Below, piece by piece: positions 43,321 to 55,287 of a stretch of 64,000 bases of DNA. Under the pieces are notes generated by a model that was not told the origin of the DNA, did not search any database, and saw only the letters and a program-made list of their open reading frames with translations. Position 1 is the first letter of the stretch. Each line of letters opens with the position of its first letter. Source of the DNA: Acarospora socialis (lineage: Eukaryota > Ascomycota > Lecanoromycetes > Acarosporales > Acarosporaceae); assembly GCA_025617375.2 (NCBI GenBank), contig JAMYGW020000010.1, positions 1,302,001-1,366,000 on the forward strand, given 5' to 3'. The translations under genes were made by a program, and so were the position numbers.

Positions 43321-45868
43321 CTACTTGATGAGCTCCTTTAGCGCCTCAACGCCCGTTCGCAAGATTTCTTGATTCCTGCTTCTCTTCAACGCTTCCTTCA
43401 GTACATCCACCCCACCCAGCTCTTTTACCTTCGTCCGTCCGCTGAAGCCTACATCCCCACTGGCACCAACCACATTCCTAATACAAACAATGCCCCGGTG
43501 CACGATCTCTTCCGTTTCATCTCCACTGCAGAGACCCAGCAAGATCTCCACGCCACGCTCTCTTTCCAATATCGCATTGACCGCAGCGTCGTGCTCAGTC
43601 AACATGGCCAGGGCACCCCCTGCAGCTCTTCTTGTCGCAAAGTCTTCCACGTCGGCCAGGGCGAGCAGAATGTGTAAGCGCTGCCCGGCGCGTGTCCTAC
43701 CATCCACGAACTTGGCAATGCCAGAGGGTGAGAGCATGAGATTGCAGACGAGTTCTACGCTGGCCCGCTGGATGAGTGTGTTGTTCGAAAGAAGGAGGTC
43801 CTCGATGATGGGCCAGGCGAGGCGGATAATGGTGTCTGCGACGGTAGTGTCTGAGGTTGAAGCAAGGTTGGTGAGTGCGAGGAGGGACTCGAATGTTGGG
43901 AGAAGGTCACGCGGGCCATCTGAAACGGACTCATCTTCGGATGGGGAAAGGAGGGAGAGAAGCGGTCGGATCGCGGAGATGTTTTGTGGTTGACCAGAGG
44001 AAGAGAAGACTAAAGCTGGGTTGACGGAGATGAGGATGCGAGCGAGTGCGTGAGCAGCAGTTTGCCGCGCACGGATGTCGGAGGGCGTTGTGCCTGTGAT
44101 GGATGAATAGGTAGTGAGAAGCAACCTCAAGCCACCTTGTTGCGCGATTGAGCCGCGGCACTTAGGAACATTAGATACTGATAGGAGTGTATCTAGAATG
44201 AGTGGTAATGCGGTCGAGGAGACTTTCTTTGCGCTAGTGATGAGAACTGGTATGACGCCGGCCTCAACAACCGCCGTGCATCGTCCAGAAATGTGAGACT
44301 CGTCGTCTAGTGGATCAGGAGGAAGAGCAGCAGTCTTCAATGAGTTGGCGTAGGCCTTAAGCTGAGACATGCGTTTCTGTTCTTCCGACAAGTTTGGTTG
44401 ATACCTTGTGAGGTTGACTAGGATCGTGAGGCCTCCGAACATCAAGGTTGAAGACGACGACTCTTTGCTGAGTAGAGTGAAAAGACTCTTCAGGAAGGCC
44501 TTGTCATTGGCGAGCTTTTCCTTGACTTTTGGTCGCAGTGACGTAAATGCCAGACCCTCGACTGAACTTTGAATGCTCAATTCATCGCTTCTTCTCATCA
44601 TGTTGGTGAATCTATTGACAAGTTCCTCGACTTCATCAAGCCTTTGAGGCTCTTGGCGCTTTTCCGCTCCTGAATTATTGCCTATAGCCTTGACTTTTGC
44701 CATTATAAGTGCTGCTAGCACCTGACGATGATCGTTACCAGTGCGGAAGATATTCTCCAACCACTCAAAGCAGTGTTTCCGTATGGCTTCCCGACAATCA
44801 CCGTCTATGCAAGCCGCACTAAGGAGCTCCAGCGCCGCCAGCTCAACCTCCCCGCCTTTGGTATCCTTTTCAAGAAGAAGTGCAAGAGACTGGACAAAGC
44901 CTTCAGTGAGAAACAAGGCGGCGACAATGGGAGGAAGTATAGGAAAGACCGCTGCAGCACCGGAGAACGCAAGGATCAAGTCATCCTTTGTCTCCCGCAC
45001 CACTCGAGAGGTAATAAATTCTGAGAAAAGGGTTTGGCCCTTCTCTTGGGAAACTTCCAAGTACTTCGCCATTGCCAAGGTCGCTTGGCTCCGTACATCA
45101 ACCGGTAGTCGAATATCAAGTAAGGACAGCATAACGTCGAAGGTCTCGGTGTCAATCAGTGACTCCAGTCGTTGTGCATCCCTAGCAAGCAGTCTCGCAA
45201 TACCAGCAATAGCTTTGGCATCGTGTTCGTGCCCTACCTCCATAAGCTTTGCAAGGAGTAGCCTAAAGACTCCCCTCTCATGCTCCTCTCGAACTGGCTC
45301 CGACGACCAGACTGACTCATCAAGGACGACACCTATTAGAGCGTTGACTGTACGATCCCCTACACGATAGAGCTCATCGAAAACCTTCGCAACAGGGCCC
45401 ATTCGGAGGCGTGATGCCAGGGATGCTTTAGCTCCCTGAATTTGGAGAAGGCGTGCAATGAGAGCATCTTTGGTGGCGAGCTTGGTCGTACTATGATCGT
45501 CCAGTAGAATATTTAGGCACTCCTGTACCCCATGTGGGGATACCTGAGCCTGTCGCTGCTCCAAGTAGCGTGCTGCTTCCTCCCCAGCTTGGAGATCATT
45601 ATTGTGCACGAACTTTTCACAAAGCTTTAGTAGGCTATCAACGCTTTCTTCTTGTTGTATTTGCTCAAATGCAGCTTTGACATCTGAACTCTCTGGCGCA
45701 AGTGATGCTGCCTCCCGAAGTGCTCTCGAACCTTCCTGCCACGCGACAATCAGCAATGGTAGATTGCTATGGCAGATCTTCGCCGACCTCAGCTTTGCCA
45801 GAGAGCACAAGCTCTATGGCTTTTTGTGATAGTGCCGATGCTCGGTTCTCCTTCTCAACACCAGACAT
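43321..45868 (-). CDS. CRO1: UCS-domain myosin chaperone Cro1/She4
   Basis: UNC-45/Cro1/She4 family: folds and stabilises myosin motors and is needed for endocytosis and septation. Exons on the minus strand 45868-45788 and 45735-43321 give 831 aa; the intron is 52 bp (GTCGGC..GGCAG). Splicing yields MSGVEKENRASALSQKAIEL joined as LSGKAEEGSRALREAASLAPES, a typical TPR-like opening. The rest is an all-helical armadillo-like array of about 700 residues, ending in the UCS core with EMIx-style repeats (VRNVV, RTGVEALKELIK). The donor GTCGGC is not strong, but both frame and family alignment need it. No signal peptide or membrane segment. Confidence 0.85.
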
Positions 45869-46158
45869 TCTTAGTTTGTTTGTCTAGATGAACCATGACT
45901 GGAGTAGCTCTATCTGGTAAGGGTATGTAGATTTGAGGTTGGTGACGCTTATGCAGGGCAAATCACATGCACAGGCGTTTTATGCAATCGCGATCTTTAA
46001 AGTGATTCGTGACGACAATTCAAGCTTGAGGCATTGAAATCACCATCAATATTGATTTGAGGTCAGGGTTTCTAAGTTGAGATTACAGCGAAAGACGTTA
46101 CCGCTGTACGTTTTCTTACAGTATAGCACGGCATGTCTACCGCAACGACTCACACACC
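45869..46158. promoter_or_regulatory. Bidirectional promoter region of CRO1 and TFB4
   Basis: 290 bp between two divergent start codons. No TATA-like box stands out. Confidence 0.5.
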
Positions 46159-47527
46159 ATGAATGCCGTTGATGGCTCGGAGCACTATGAGCGTACCTCT
46201 GACGGTAAGAATTTCTCATAGCATTCATTACTGGATAAGATCACAACCCGAGGTGTAGCTCTTCGATGTATTTTGGATTTAGAGCTCACATTGCCTTCCA
46301 GAACCGCCTCCGTCCTTGCTCACAATTATCCTCGACACCAATCCTCACGCCTGGGCCCTTTTCTCCGATACCCTACCACTTTCGAAAGCGATAGCTAATA
46401 TCCTGGTCTTCATAAACGCTCACCTCGCTTTCAACTACGCCAACAAAGTCGCGGTGGTAGCAAGTCATTCCCAGCGGGCACAATGGCTCTACCCATCTCC
46501 CCAAGATCACCGCAAGGCTGAGAGCGATGCTGCCCAGCAAACCGTCAACGATGGCGAGGACATTGACATGACGGACAGTGTCTCCGAACAGCAACCCACG
46601 AAGAAGAAACAACTCACACTACACGGGCCCAAGAGCAAAGGCGCACCTAACGGCACCCTCCCCAACCTCGCCAAGGCCTCCGACGACGCCAATAAATACC
46701 GACCATTCCGCCTCGTCGAAGAAGCCATAATGACCAACCTCCGCTCCCTGATCGCCGACACCACAGAAACCGACCTCTCCGCCTCCAACACCACCATGAT
46801 GGCCGGAGCCTTGACTCTCGCGCTAGCCTACATCAACCGGCAAACCCTCGACCACACCGACTCCAACCCCGGCACGTCCGCCACAAGCGCAAACATAGGC
46901 ACCAACAACGACGGCACCGACTCGGACCGGCGTCCGACCCTCCAATCGCGCATCCTCGTCCTCAGCGTCTCCGGCGACCTCGCATACCAGTATATCCCCG
47001 TCATGAACTGCATCTTCGCGGCGCAGCGGAAACGCATCCCGATCGACATCTGCAAGGTCGCGGGCGACACGGTCTTCCTACAGCAGGCGTCCGACGCGAC
47101 CAGGGGCATCTACATGGCGCTGGAGCAGCCACAGGGCTTGCTGCAGTATTTGATGATGGCCTTCTTGCCGGATCAGACGAGTCGGAGGTACCTGGTGCTG
47201 CCGACGCAGGTGAATGTGGATTTTCGGGCGGCGTGCTTTTGCCATAAGAAGGTGGTGGATGTGGGGTTTGTGTGTAGCATTTGCTTGAGTAGTACGCTTT
47301 TACGTCTTCTGGCTTACGTTATGAGGATAAGGACGGCGCTGATGGGTGATTTAGTTTTCTGCTCGCCACCAGAGGGTGCTATCTGTCTCACGTGTGGCAC
47401 ACATCTTCAGCTCGGTGAGTATGGCGGCAAGCCAGCTGTCCTGCCAAGGAAGAAGAAAAGTAAGAAGAATAGAATAGATGGCGAAGGAAGAAATTCAACT
47501 CCAGGTGCCACGCCTGGACCGTCATGA
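46159..47527 (+). CDS. TFB4: TFIIH subunit Tfb4/p34
   Basis: Core TFIIH subunit in transcription initiation and nucleotide excision repair, partner of Ssl1/p44. Join 46159-46204, 46302-47291, 47355-47527 gives 402 aa; introns are 97 and 63 bp. Splicing gives ERTSDEPPPSLLTIILDTNPHAW, the start of the von Willebrand A-like fold. Further blocks are INAHLAFNYANKVAVVASH and PVMNCIFAAQRKRIPIDICKV. The second intron (47292-47354) is stop-free and in frame; removing it restores the zinc ribbon CSICLSIFCSPPEGAICLTCGTHL, so the long open frame over it is misleading. An acidic insert (EDIDMTDSVSEQQPTKKK) lies after the first strands. The C-terminus is Lys-rich. Confidence 0.93.
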
Positions 47528-47912
47528 CGCCTTGCGCTGGTGATGATGCATTCTCGGCGTTCAGGAAACCCGTCTAGGAAGGAACAGTCACGATTGCCTG
47601 CTGTATAGACTATAATGCTACAATTCAAAGAACAATGGTCGATATTTACAGCTGCAGCATATGGCCAGAGTGCGCGTATAAGATTTCTTTTGCATCATAA
47701 CTTCATCCTGGAAGAAGAGAAACCTAGTCTATTTGACGAGCAGGGTATTGTGAAGGCTCAATAGCCCGGTGAATAGCGATATGACCACGCAAAATGAATG
47801 TTCTCCGCCTTCCATTGACTCCCATTGATGTAAGAGGCAGCGTTTCTGACTAATCCGTGATGCGTAATGTGACGGTCGCCCGTCACGATGTTGGCGTAGC
47901 CTGCGCCGCCGA
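47528..47912. other. Intergenic between convergent TFB4 and taspase-like gene
   Basis: 385 bp of 3' flanks. No repeat or gene recognised. Confidence 0.5.
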
Positions 47913-50366
47913 TCAGTGCTTTGGTCGGTATCGCGCAGCTCGGCCACCTTGAGCGATGATGCCGTTACCTGCGCTCCGGGACATCGTGCAGACTGGCTTC
48001 GACTCATCAGAGTGCATAGACGCCAGAGCCTTTGGGGACACATCATCAGTAACTTATCGAAGGGCTGGAAGGGCTTCGTCAGATTTCTGCGTGATCGTGA
48101 CTTACAAAAGAATCAGTATTGTGTCCAAAGTACAAGAAAACTCCATCTCGCGTCTTTTTGACTCCCATAACGCCAATCGCGCCGTCAGCAGTGCTGTGTC
48201 GTACACTAGGATGGTCTGTACGTGGCATTAGTCGACTGAACAGGCCATGATCCGTCCTCCGGCGGAGCGGTGGAGTGTCGTAGCTTACCCATGAAGTCCA
48301 TTTGAATGAAGTCTCGGATGGCATTGTCTTCAGAATATGCTTCAGGTTCCTCTCTCCTGCGAAGCCTACGGTCGAACATCAAGCGACTCGCACATACGCT
48401 GGCCGCCTGCGTGGTAGCCATATGCTCGCCAGTCCCGCTCGTCACAACAGCGACACATTCCCTGCGCCTGTCGGTAGGGTCGATAGGGATCACTGCGCTC
48501 CCAACCCCAACAAGGGCAGCGGGACCGGTACGTCCTCGATATTTCATCCCAATGCCCCCAGAGGATGACCCGGCAGCAATATGACCGTAACAGTCAACCG
48601 CGATTGCACCCACGGTATCAATGACAAGATCGTGCTCATATTCAGGATGATGTCCAGTCAGCCGATGTAAGCTTGACGCTCCGGAGCGAAAAGACTCAGG
48701 TCTTCTCTCATTATGGCTAATGGTTGTTGAACTTAGCGCTGCGGTGGCGTCGACTTCTTGTAAACGTGACGATGCAGAAGAATGTAGGGATGCAAGGGTT
48801 TCCGAACTCGACGGCAGCTGCTCGAAATCTGCTGACCTTGCCGAAACTCTCGGTCGTCTCGAACCATCCGTGTAGTTCTGACCGTTTCTTCTCGCCTTCT
48901 TCCACTGAGGCATATCGTCAATGAAGCTCTCACTGTCATACTCGTCACCATCATTCGAGCTGGTGTAAATCTGGCCATCGTGTCCTTGCCCATGTGCCAA
49001 CGGGGAGCTAAGCATTCGTGTCAGTTTAGGGAAGTCTCCTGAAGAGTCTCTGCAATGTGCCTGCTGCCGAGAACTTCTAGCGCCGGTCAAACGCGGTGAT
49101 GTGTTGAAGTAATCGTTTCTGTTCGAGGTTGGGCTCTTCTGAGGTGTGCTAGCTGCGGATAGCGTCAAGGATATGCTAGGCGCCAGCGTTTTGTTCTGTC
49201 TGACTACAGGTGATTGTTGACCCGTGGTTCCAGTCTCGACCTCGCTGGTCTCCATATCTTCATAGGTTTCAGCTTCTGTACCTGCTCTCGATTCAGCTCT
49301 CTTAAGATCACTTTTCCATCTCAACCAACGTTCACGGGCGCCAGCAGAAACCAAGTATTCGTTTGGAAGCACAGGTATTCCATGTTCAAAAGCAAAGTCG
49401 GTTGCGCCTTGTCCAACTAGGAGATTTGGTGGGACGCGACGGAGGGACAGGGGTGTCGTGGACTGTTCAAGTATGAGCCGAGCGACAGAGACAGGGTTTC
49501 GAACCTCTGAATTTTTATGGTCAGTACAGTGAACTCGAAATGGTCGAATAGAAACTATGGACCGGAGACGACTAACGGGACATGGCGCCGACCGCCCCAC
49601 TTCGGCCATAGTGATCCACGATAGTTGCGTCGCATTCAACCGTGCCATTCATCGCGAGGTTGCTTCCGTAACCGGCATTGGTAATCTCGCGGTCTTCCAA
49701 TACTTTGATTGCCATCTCCACAGCATCCACTGCAGTACCGCCAGAGCGAAGCACTGCCATGGCTGCTTTTGCAGCACTATTGAGAGTTAGTTGAGGAACC
49801 GATGCACAATCGCTGGACATGGGCAAGCGTGATGCATAATCGGATTTGAAAGAGAGGAAGATAGAGAGGAGGTTCATTGCCTGTAGGAAGGCTGACCAGA
49901 GACGAAAACATACTCGTTACAAGCCTGCAAATGGCTTCCTTCATTCTGATGGCTGTGATACCCCGCACCAGCATGAACAAATACAGCAGAGATATCACCT
50001 CCTCGTCGACGTGAACCGGTAGCCATATCTGAGGCCAGGCCAGCTGGGCCGTCGAAGATCGCAGCCGAATTTCGACGCTCCCGACGGCTGTTCTTCTTTT
50101 GTTTACGAACTGAGAGGGCCAACTGAAGCTCACGCAGCTGTCTGTGGGCTTTGAAAAGCTTCCGGGAAAAGAAAGATAATTTGAGGGATGAGAGTTTAGG
50201 TGTGTTATCAGCTGCCTCAACGGTCGGTGAGCGAAGTGAATCCTAGAAATGATCCTCAAGGGTCAGAGATCGAGATTGTGCCTTAAGAAGCGTGTACGAG
50301 CTCCTTGCAGACCTTGGAGTACGTTTGTTGGCTTTCAGAAGTTGTGAGAGGTGCAGATAGACTCAT
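47913..50366 (-). CDS. Threonine aspartase (taspase)-like Ntn hydrolase with a large insert
   Basis: Asparaginase-2/taspase family enzyme that self-cleaves before a catalytic Thr. Six exons on the minus strand: 50366-50298, 50242-49914, 49776-49577, 49506-48289, 48215-48106, 48029-47913, about 680 aa. The domain opens at about residue 110 (ISAVFVHAGAGYHS); DAAKAAMAVLRSGGTAVDA and EDREITNAGYGSNL cross intron 2. The autocleavage site is IDTVGAIAVD with Thr near 497, followed by YGHIAAGSSSGGIGMKYRGR. Exons 5-6 add FGHNTDSFALASMHSDES. Between the alpha part and the cleavage site lies a Ser/Arg-rich insert of about 215 residues. The exon 1 donor is ambiguous (GTACAC, or GTCTGC 15 bases earlier); both keep frame. 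Substrates are unknown. Confidence 0.83.
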
Positions 50367-51160
50367 TGGAGGAGCTTCTATTGCGTCCGCTCGTGCCTAT
50401 CATCCACTCCCAACCGCCGAGAGGTCCTAGGTCGACAAGCGCTAAGGAATATGGAATAGAGAAATGGACGTCTCAAATCAGTCTGTCAAAGACTGTTGTT
50501 GATTAGGGTTACAAGGAGTGTAGGAAGACTTCAGCGAACGGAAGTACGTGTGAAGGAGGAAGCGGTAAGACGAGGGTAACACCTCACTCAGCTTGCACGC
50601 TTCAGGTAGGTTCCGTGGCAGGAATCGTGAGTATAGGTAATTTCACTGAAGACTAGAGAGTGGATATGTAATTGATGAATGAGTGACAGTGCCTGACTGA
50701 AGAGAGTGTCCGTGGCTGTGAATCAAGGAGCGAGGGCAATGAAGTAGAGACCCAAGGTCGATGTGTAATTAGGTAAACAGCTCGCAGCATACATATTTGT
50801 GACTTCCTCAAAGACCCGGCGAATACTGACATTTGACTTTTTAATTTAGTTCATGGAAATGGCTCCTAGCCTGTTGCCGCGAGTTGCAGCAACGACGGAG
50901 CGTGCCTTCCTGTAGAGGACATGATTTTTGAATAAATCTTGTGGAGAAAAACACCGTGACTGTCGATGAAAGTCGCTGCGCGTTTGGCTATCGATACGAA
51001 ACGGCAATCTCCGTGCAGCACATACAGGAACATCCAAACATATGTACCACGACCGCAACACTTCGACCGCAACAAGATAACTAGGGTTGCTTGAGCTGAT
51101 GCTTCTAAGAGCCGTCATTGTATTCGGTATATTTCCTTGTGCCTTGAAATTTGGTTCAAG
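50367..51160. promoter_or_regulatory. Shared intergenic of divergent taspase-like gene and ARP3
   Basis: About 790 bp between start codons, containing both promoters. No gene or repeat recognised. Confidence 0.45.
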
Positions 51161-52784
51161 ATGGCGACTCAAACGCCTGCCGTTGTCATGGACAAGTACG
51201 TATGTCCCTCACAGCTGGCTCATCAGCCCGTGCTTTACCCTGATGTCGTGAGGTTCCACTAACATTCGTTCTTATAGCGGTACAGGGTTCTCGAAACTAG
51301 GTCCGTCCGCTTTATTGCACACACATTGCATAATACTCGATTGACTTCTATGACAGGTTTCGCCGGCAATGATTCTCCCTCCTTCGTCTTTCCAACCGCA
51401 ATCGCTACAAAAGGGTCAGCTAGTGGAGGCACTGGTACCGGCTCTGGCCGACCAGCAGTGGCAAACAAGCCCTCATTTCTCACTGGTGGTGCCGGTCCGG
51501 GCGGGCAACTTTCAGCAAAAAGGGGAACGGAGGACCTGGACTTCTTCATTGGAGACGAAGCTCTAACAGCTGCGAGTGGACCTGGTGAGATCCAGGGTGT
51601 GAGTTGCATGGTGATGGAATGGGCTGATGGCTACACATAGGATATGGGATACACTATCCTGTCAGACATGGACAGGTCGAGAACTGGGTAAGGACACCAT
51701 CTTGCTATACGCTATCAAGTGTGTTTATTGACATACTTAGGATCATATGGAAAGGTTCTGGTCAAACTCAATATTCAAATACCTCCGTGTAGAACCCGAA
51801 GATCACTATTTTCTCCTTACCGAACCAGTAATGTCCCAACCTCTGCCCGGGTTCTGTGGTTATACCCTACTCACACATCGCTAGCCTCTTAACCCGCCAG
51901 AAAACCGAGAGAACACCGCCGAGATTATGTTCGAGTCCTTCAACTGTGCTGGTTTATACATTGCTGTCCAAGCCGTTCTTGCCCTCGCAGCGTCATGGAC
52001 CTCATCAAAAGTTTCCGACCGGTCTCTTACAGGCACAGTGATTGACTCGGGTGATGGCGTAACGCATGTCATCCCCGTCGCTGAAGGCTACGTCATAGGC
52101 TCCGCGATCAAGAGCATCCCTATCGCCGGACGAGACATCACGTACTTTGTTCAGAGCTTACTTCGGGATCGAGGTGAAGCGGACAGCAGTCTGAAGACTG
52201 CAGAAAGGGTGAAAGAGGAGTACTGCTACGTGTGTCCAGATATTGTCAAAGAGTTCTCGAGATTCGATCAGGAGCCCGATCGGTTTCTGAAGCACACTGT
52301 CACGCAGCCTAACGGCAGGAGTGTAAGCATCGACGTTGGTTACGAGAGGTTCTTGGCCCCGGAAATCTTCTTCAACCCAGAAATATACTCTTCAGACTTT
52401 CTAACGCCACTACCAACCGTGGTGGATGGTGTTATCCAGTCTTCTCCAATCGATGTACGGCGAGGCCTCTACAAGAACATCGTGCTTTCAGGTGGTTCGA
52501 CGCTATACAAGGATTTTGGACGACGGTTACAACGCGACATCCGACACTTGGTCGACGCAAGGATCAAAGCGTCGGAGGCGAGAAGTGGCGGTGCGAAGAG
52601 CGGCGGGCTGGAGGTGCAGGTAGTTACACATAAGAGGCAGAGACATGGGCCTTGGTTTGGAGGAAGTCTATTGGGACAGACTCCAGAGTTCCGATCTTAT
52701 TGTCACACCAAGGCCGAATTCGAAGAGTACGGACCGTCCATTGTAAGAAGATTTGCATTACTGGGAGGGCCAGGAAGTACCTGA
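51161..52784 (+). CDS. ARP3: Actin-related protein 3 (Arp2/3 complex)
   Basis: Nucleating subunit of the Arp2/3 complex at actin patches. Six exons: 51161-51195, 51278-51300, 51357-51584, 51641-51687, 51741-51827, 51885-52784, giving 439 aa, the usual length. Exon 2 is only 23 nt. Blocks in order are [35 protein letters not shown], the Gly-rich fungal loop, [49 protein letters not shown] (second nucleotide loop), [20 protein letters not shown] and [13 protein letters not shown]. Introns are 53-82 bp and phases agree at every junction. No anomalies. Confidence 0.95.
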
Positions 52785-53152
52785 GGCTGAGATGCGTGAT
52801 TGGTGGCGTCTTAGCATGCATAGAATAGCAAACCATAGAGCTTTGAAAATTCCCTGCTGGCGGACCCGCCCGACATCTACATCTAGCTACTCAATACAAA
52901 TATACCTTTCCGATCTTTCGCTACGACTTCAGCCCACATCATTGAATTTGAGGTATTATGTACGGAGTAAACAGTACTTACATCTGCTAGGCAGTTTGCG
53001 ACTGTAGTCCTTTTCACCGCGTACCTTGGATTTGCGCTCCACCCCACCTATCAAGAACTCTATCACACAACTTTCCACGCCTTTTTACATTCCCTTACAG
53101 CCATTTCCCGACGAGCTCGAGACATCACAAGCCAACCCCTCAATCTCCCAGC
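52785..53152. other. Intergenic between ARP3 and DAD3
   Basis: 368 bp. Contains one GTACGGAGTA motif at about 52960 and the DAD3 promoter and leader. Confidence 0.5.
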
Positions 53153-53553
53153 ATGACCTCCACCCCGCCCGCCCCACCCCCAACCGCCCACTCCCCGACC
53201 CTCTCCCCCCTCGAACAAGAGATCCTCGACGAGTACGCGCACCTGCTATCGAATATGAACAAAGTCCGCCTTCCCCTTTCCCTCCCTGCTCTCCGCACTC
53301 CGTCTTTCCTTTCTCTCTCCCTCCCGGCTAGTCCCTTTGTCGCTGATGTGAAAGATAGTTAGCGACGCAACTCAACGAGCTGGCCAACACGCCGACGGCG
53401 GAGATGTTAGATGGGCTAAGGATGTTGGAGCGCAAGACGAGTCTGGTGTTCACAGCGCTGAAGGCGAGTGTCTATAGTATTGTGCTGCAGCAGGAGGTTT
53501 ATGGGGATACGGGGGGTGGAGGCGGTGGTGCGGAGGAGGAGGGGGAGAGGTGA
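53153..53553 (+). CDS. DAD3: DASH/Dam1 complex subunit Dad3
   Basis: Kinetochore-microtubule ring subunit. Join 53153-53263 and 53359-53553 gives 101 aa; the intron is 95 bp (GTCCGC..GATAG). After a Pro-rich start the spliced core reads SPLEQEILDEYAHLLSNMNK joined to LATQLNELANTPTAEML and DGLRMLERKTSLVFTALKAS then VYSIVLQQE, the whole Dad3 family core. A short Gly/Glu tail follows, similar in style to the tail of Dad1 in this window. The first exon is strongly C-rich and the second G-rich on the coding strand. It is easily missed because both exons are short and the opposite strand has longer open frames. Confidence 0.88.
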
Positions 53554-53822
53554 GGGTTCGTACTGGGGGGAGAATAGAGGGGAGCAAAGAGGGTGGAGCA
53601 GTAGATACTGGAGGGAAGGCCTGAAAACGGGCGTGCTGCGGTTTAAGAGCGTGCGGGCTTTGGCGTTGGAATGGGCAGTCATCGAAATACCCCTGGGGGG
53701 CCGACACAGAGCTTTATCTTTGCAATTCGTGGGTCTCGACTCAGATGAAGGGTGGCAATGCTTTGATCTATACAGTGCAACAACGCCCACCAATGCTATA
53801 TTTACAGACCATTCTACACGGC

Positions 53823-55075
53823 TTATACATTCCCGCCATAGTACACTTTCCGTACATCGACCATTTTCTTGCCCCTCGCTCGCGCGATATCGTCCGGATG
53901 CCGTTGGCTTCGGAGCGCCTGGAAGGTAGCTTTGACGACGTTCATCGGGTTCCTCGATCGAGTGACGCGCGCGGCAAGATCGGTGATACCGGCACAACGG
54001 CACATTTCGAAGATGTATGCTTGTGTCCGAACGCCAAAGCCTAGGAATGGTCAGCGTACAGTTGTTACGTCGGAGGGGTGAAGTCGCGGAAGGAGAACTT
54101 ACCAGGCGGCCGCGCTGAAAGTTTCAGTTCCACCGCTCCTACCTTCCCCTCGACCTCTCCGTAGATTGTCCGATTCTCATATCTCGTGATTGGCTGCATG
54201 TTCCTTATCGCCGCCATGTGAGCCTGCCTTTTGGCATCCTCCGGTTCCGCGGCCTTGCCCTCCCCAATACCCAGCAGCCCGTTTCCGTTACCTGCAACGG
54301 TCAAGAAGTATTGGCTCGAGATCTTCCCCATACGCGTCTGGTTGACGACCCTGTGGCAAACCAAATTCTTGACCTTGAACTTCTTGATTTGGTTCGCGCT
54401 GAAGCCGGTCTGCTTCATCAGCCGTTGGACGTACGGATCGTTGTCGCCTCCACTGTCCTCATCCACTGCCTTGCGACCAAGCGAAGGGTCAGTGAGTTTG
54501 GGAATGTCAGGTGCCAGGGCGCTTCGAGGATTTAGTTCTGCCTCCTCTTTACCAACAGTCAACCGGTTCTGGTCCAGGAACTTCATCCATTCCACCCTAT
54601 CCGGATTGGTCGGGGTGTTTTGTATCCAATTGGCAAGGTCTTCGGCGATTTCATCTTCGGTTTTCAGGCGTAGGTTTGGGTCGTAATTTGTCTCTGGCGC
54701 CCGGACGGGTTTGTCGATGACGGGGACTATTTGAGAGAGATCGTCGAGGTATTGAAGAGCGAATGGATCTACTCGAACGGTTCCTTGCGTTGCGAGATCT
54801 TCCGGGTCCACGGCCTCTTCTCCGGCCTCGATGGCCGCAAGTTGCGCCGGAGTGTACTTCTTCTTGAGAGCCTCCTTCTCTTCGGCTGTGTATGGCTTGT
54901 ACGCTTCTGCCGGTGTCCGTTTCCTTGACGGCCTATCTGGGGTCACGATGTTGTCTCCATCCTCTTGTCGGTCGTTGCGACATCGGGGAGAAATGTGGAA
55001 ATGCCGTCGTGCTGACGGTCTCGAAGTTTGCAGAGTTCGAGAAAAAAGACACCGTACTGGCCGAGAGACACTCAT
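53823..55075 (-). CDS. MRPS5: Mitochondrial small-subunit ribosomal protein uS5m (Mrps5)
   Basis: Protein of the mitochondrial ribosome small subunit, near the mRNA entrance and decoding region. Exons on the minus strand 55075-54103 and 54040-53823 give 396 aa; the intron is 62 bp. The N-terminus (MSVSRPVRCLFSRTLQTSRP) is Arg/Ser-rich without acids, a mitochondrial targeting sequence. A long fungal-specific extension precedes the S5 domains: FKVKNLVCHRVVNQTRMGKI, FLTVAGNGNGLLGIGEGKA and, across the intron, SARPPGFGVRTQAYIFEMC followed by CAGITDLAARVTRSRNPMNVV. An in-frame ATG-free extension upstream to 55204 overlaps the TRM2 leader and is not used. It is head-to-head with TRM2. Confidence 0.93.
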
Positions 55076-55287
55076 GATGAGATCCTGGACCGTACCCACC
55101 TCCACCGCCGTCACTAGGTACAATAGCAGACACCCCGTTGTGGGTTGATCGTATTTACAGCTGCAACGGGGGCTACATGATCGCCGCGAAACGAAAGCGC
55201 ACACGACTTTTTGAGCCTCAAGAGCACGACGGGAACTTCCGAAGAAGCCAACTCATCCCAGCGAATGTTTATCACCGTTGTGTTCTA
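55076..55287. promoter_or_regulatory. Compact bidirectional promoter of MRPS5 and TRM2
   Basis: Only 212 bp between the two likely start codons, even less if TRM2 starts at the upstream in-frame ATG at 55177. Both products act on mitochondrial translation, which makes shared control plausible. Confidence 0.45.
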
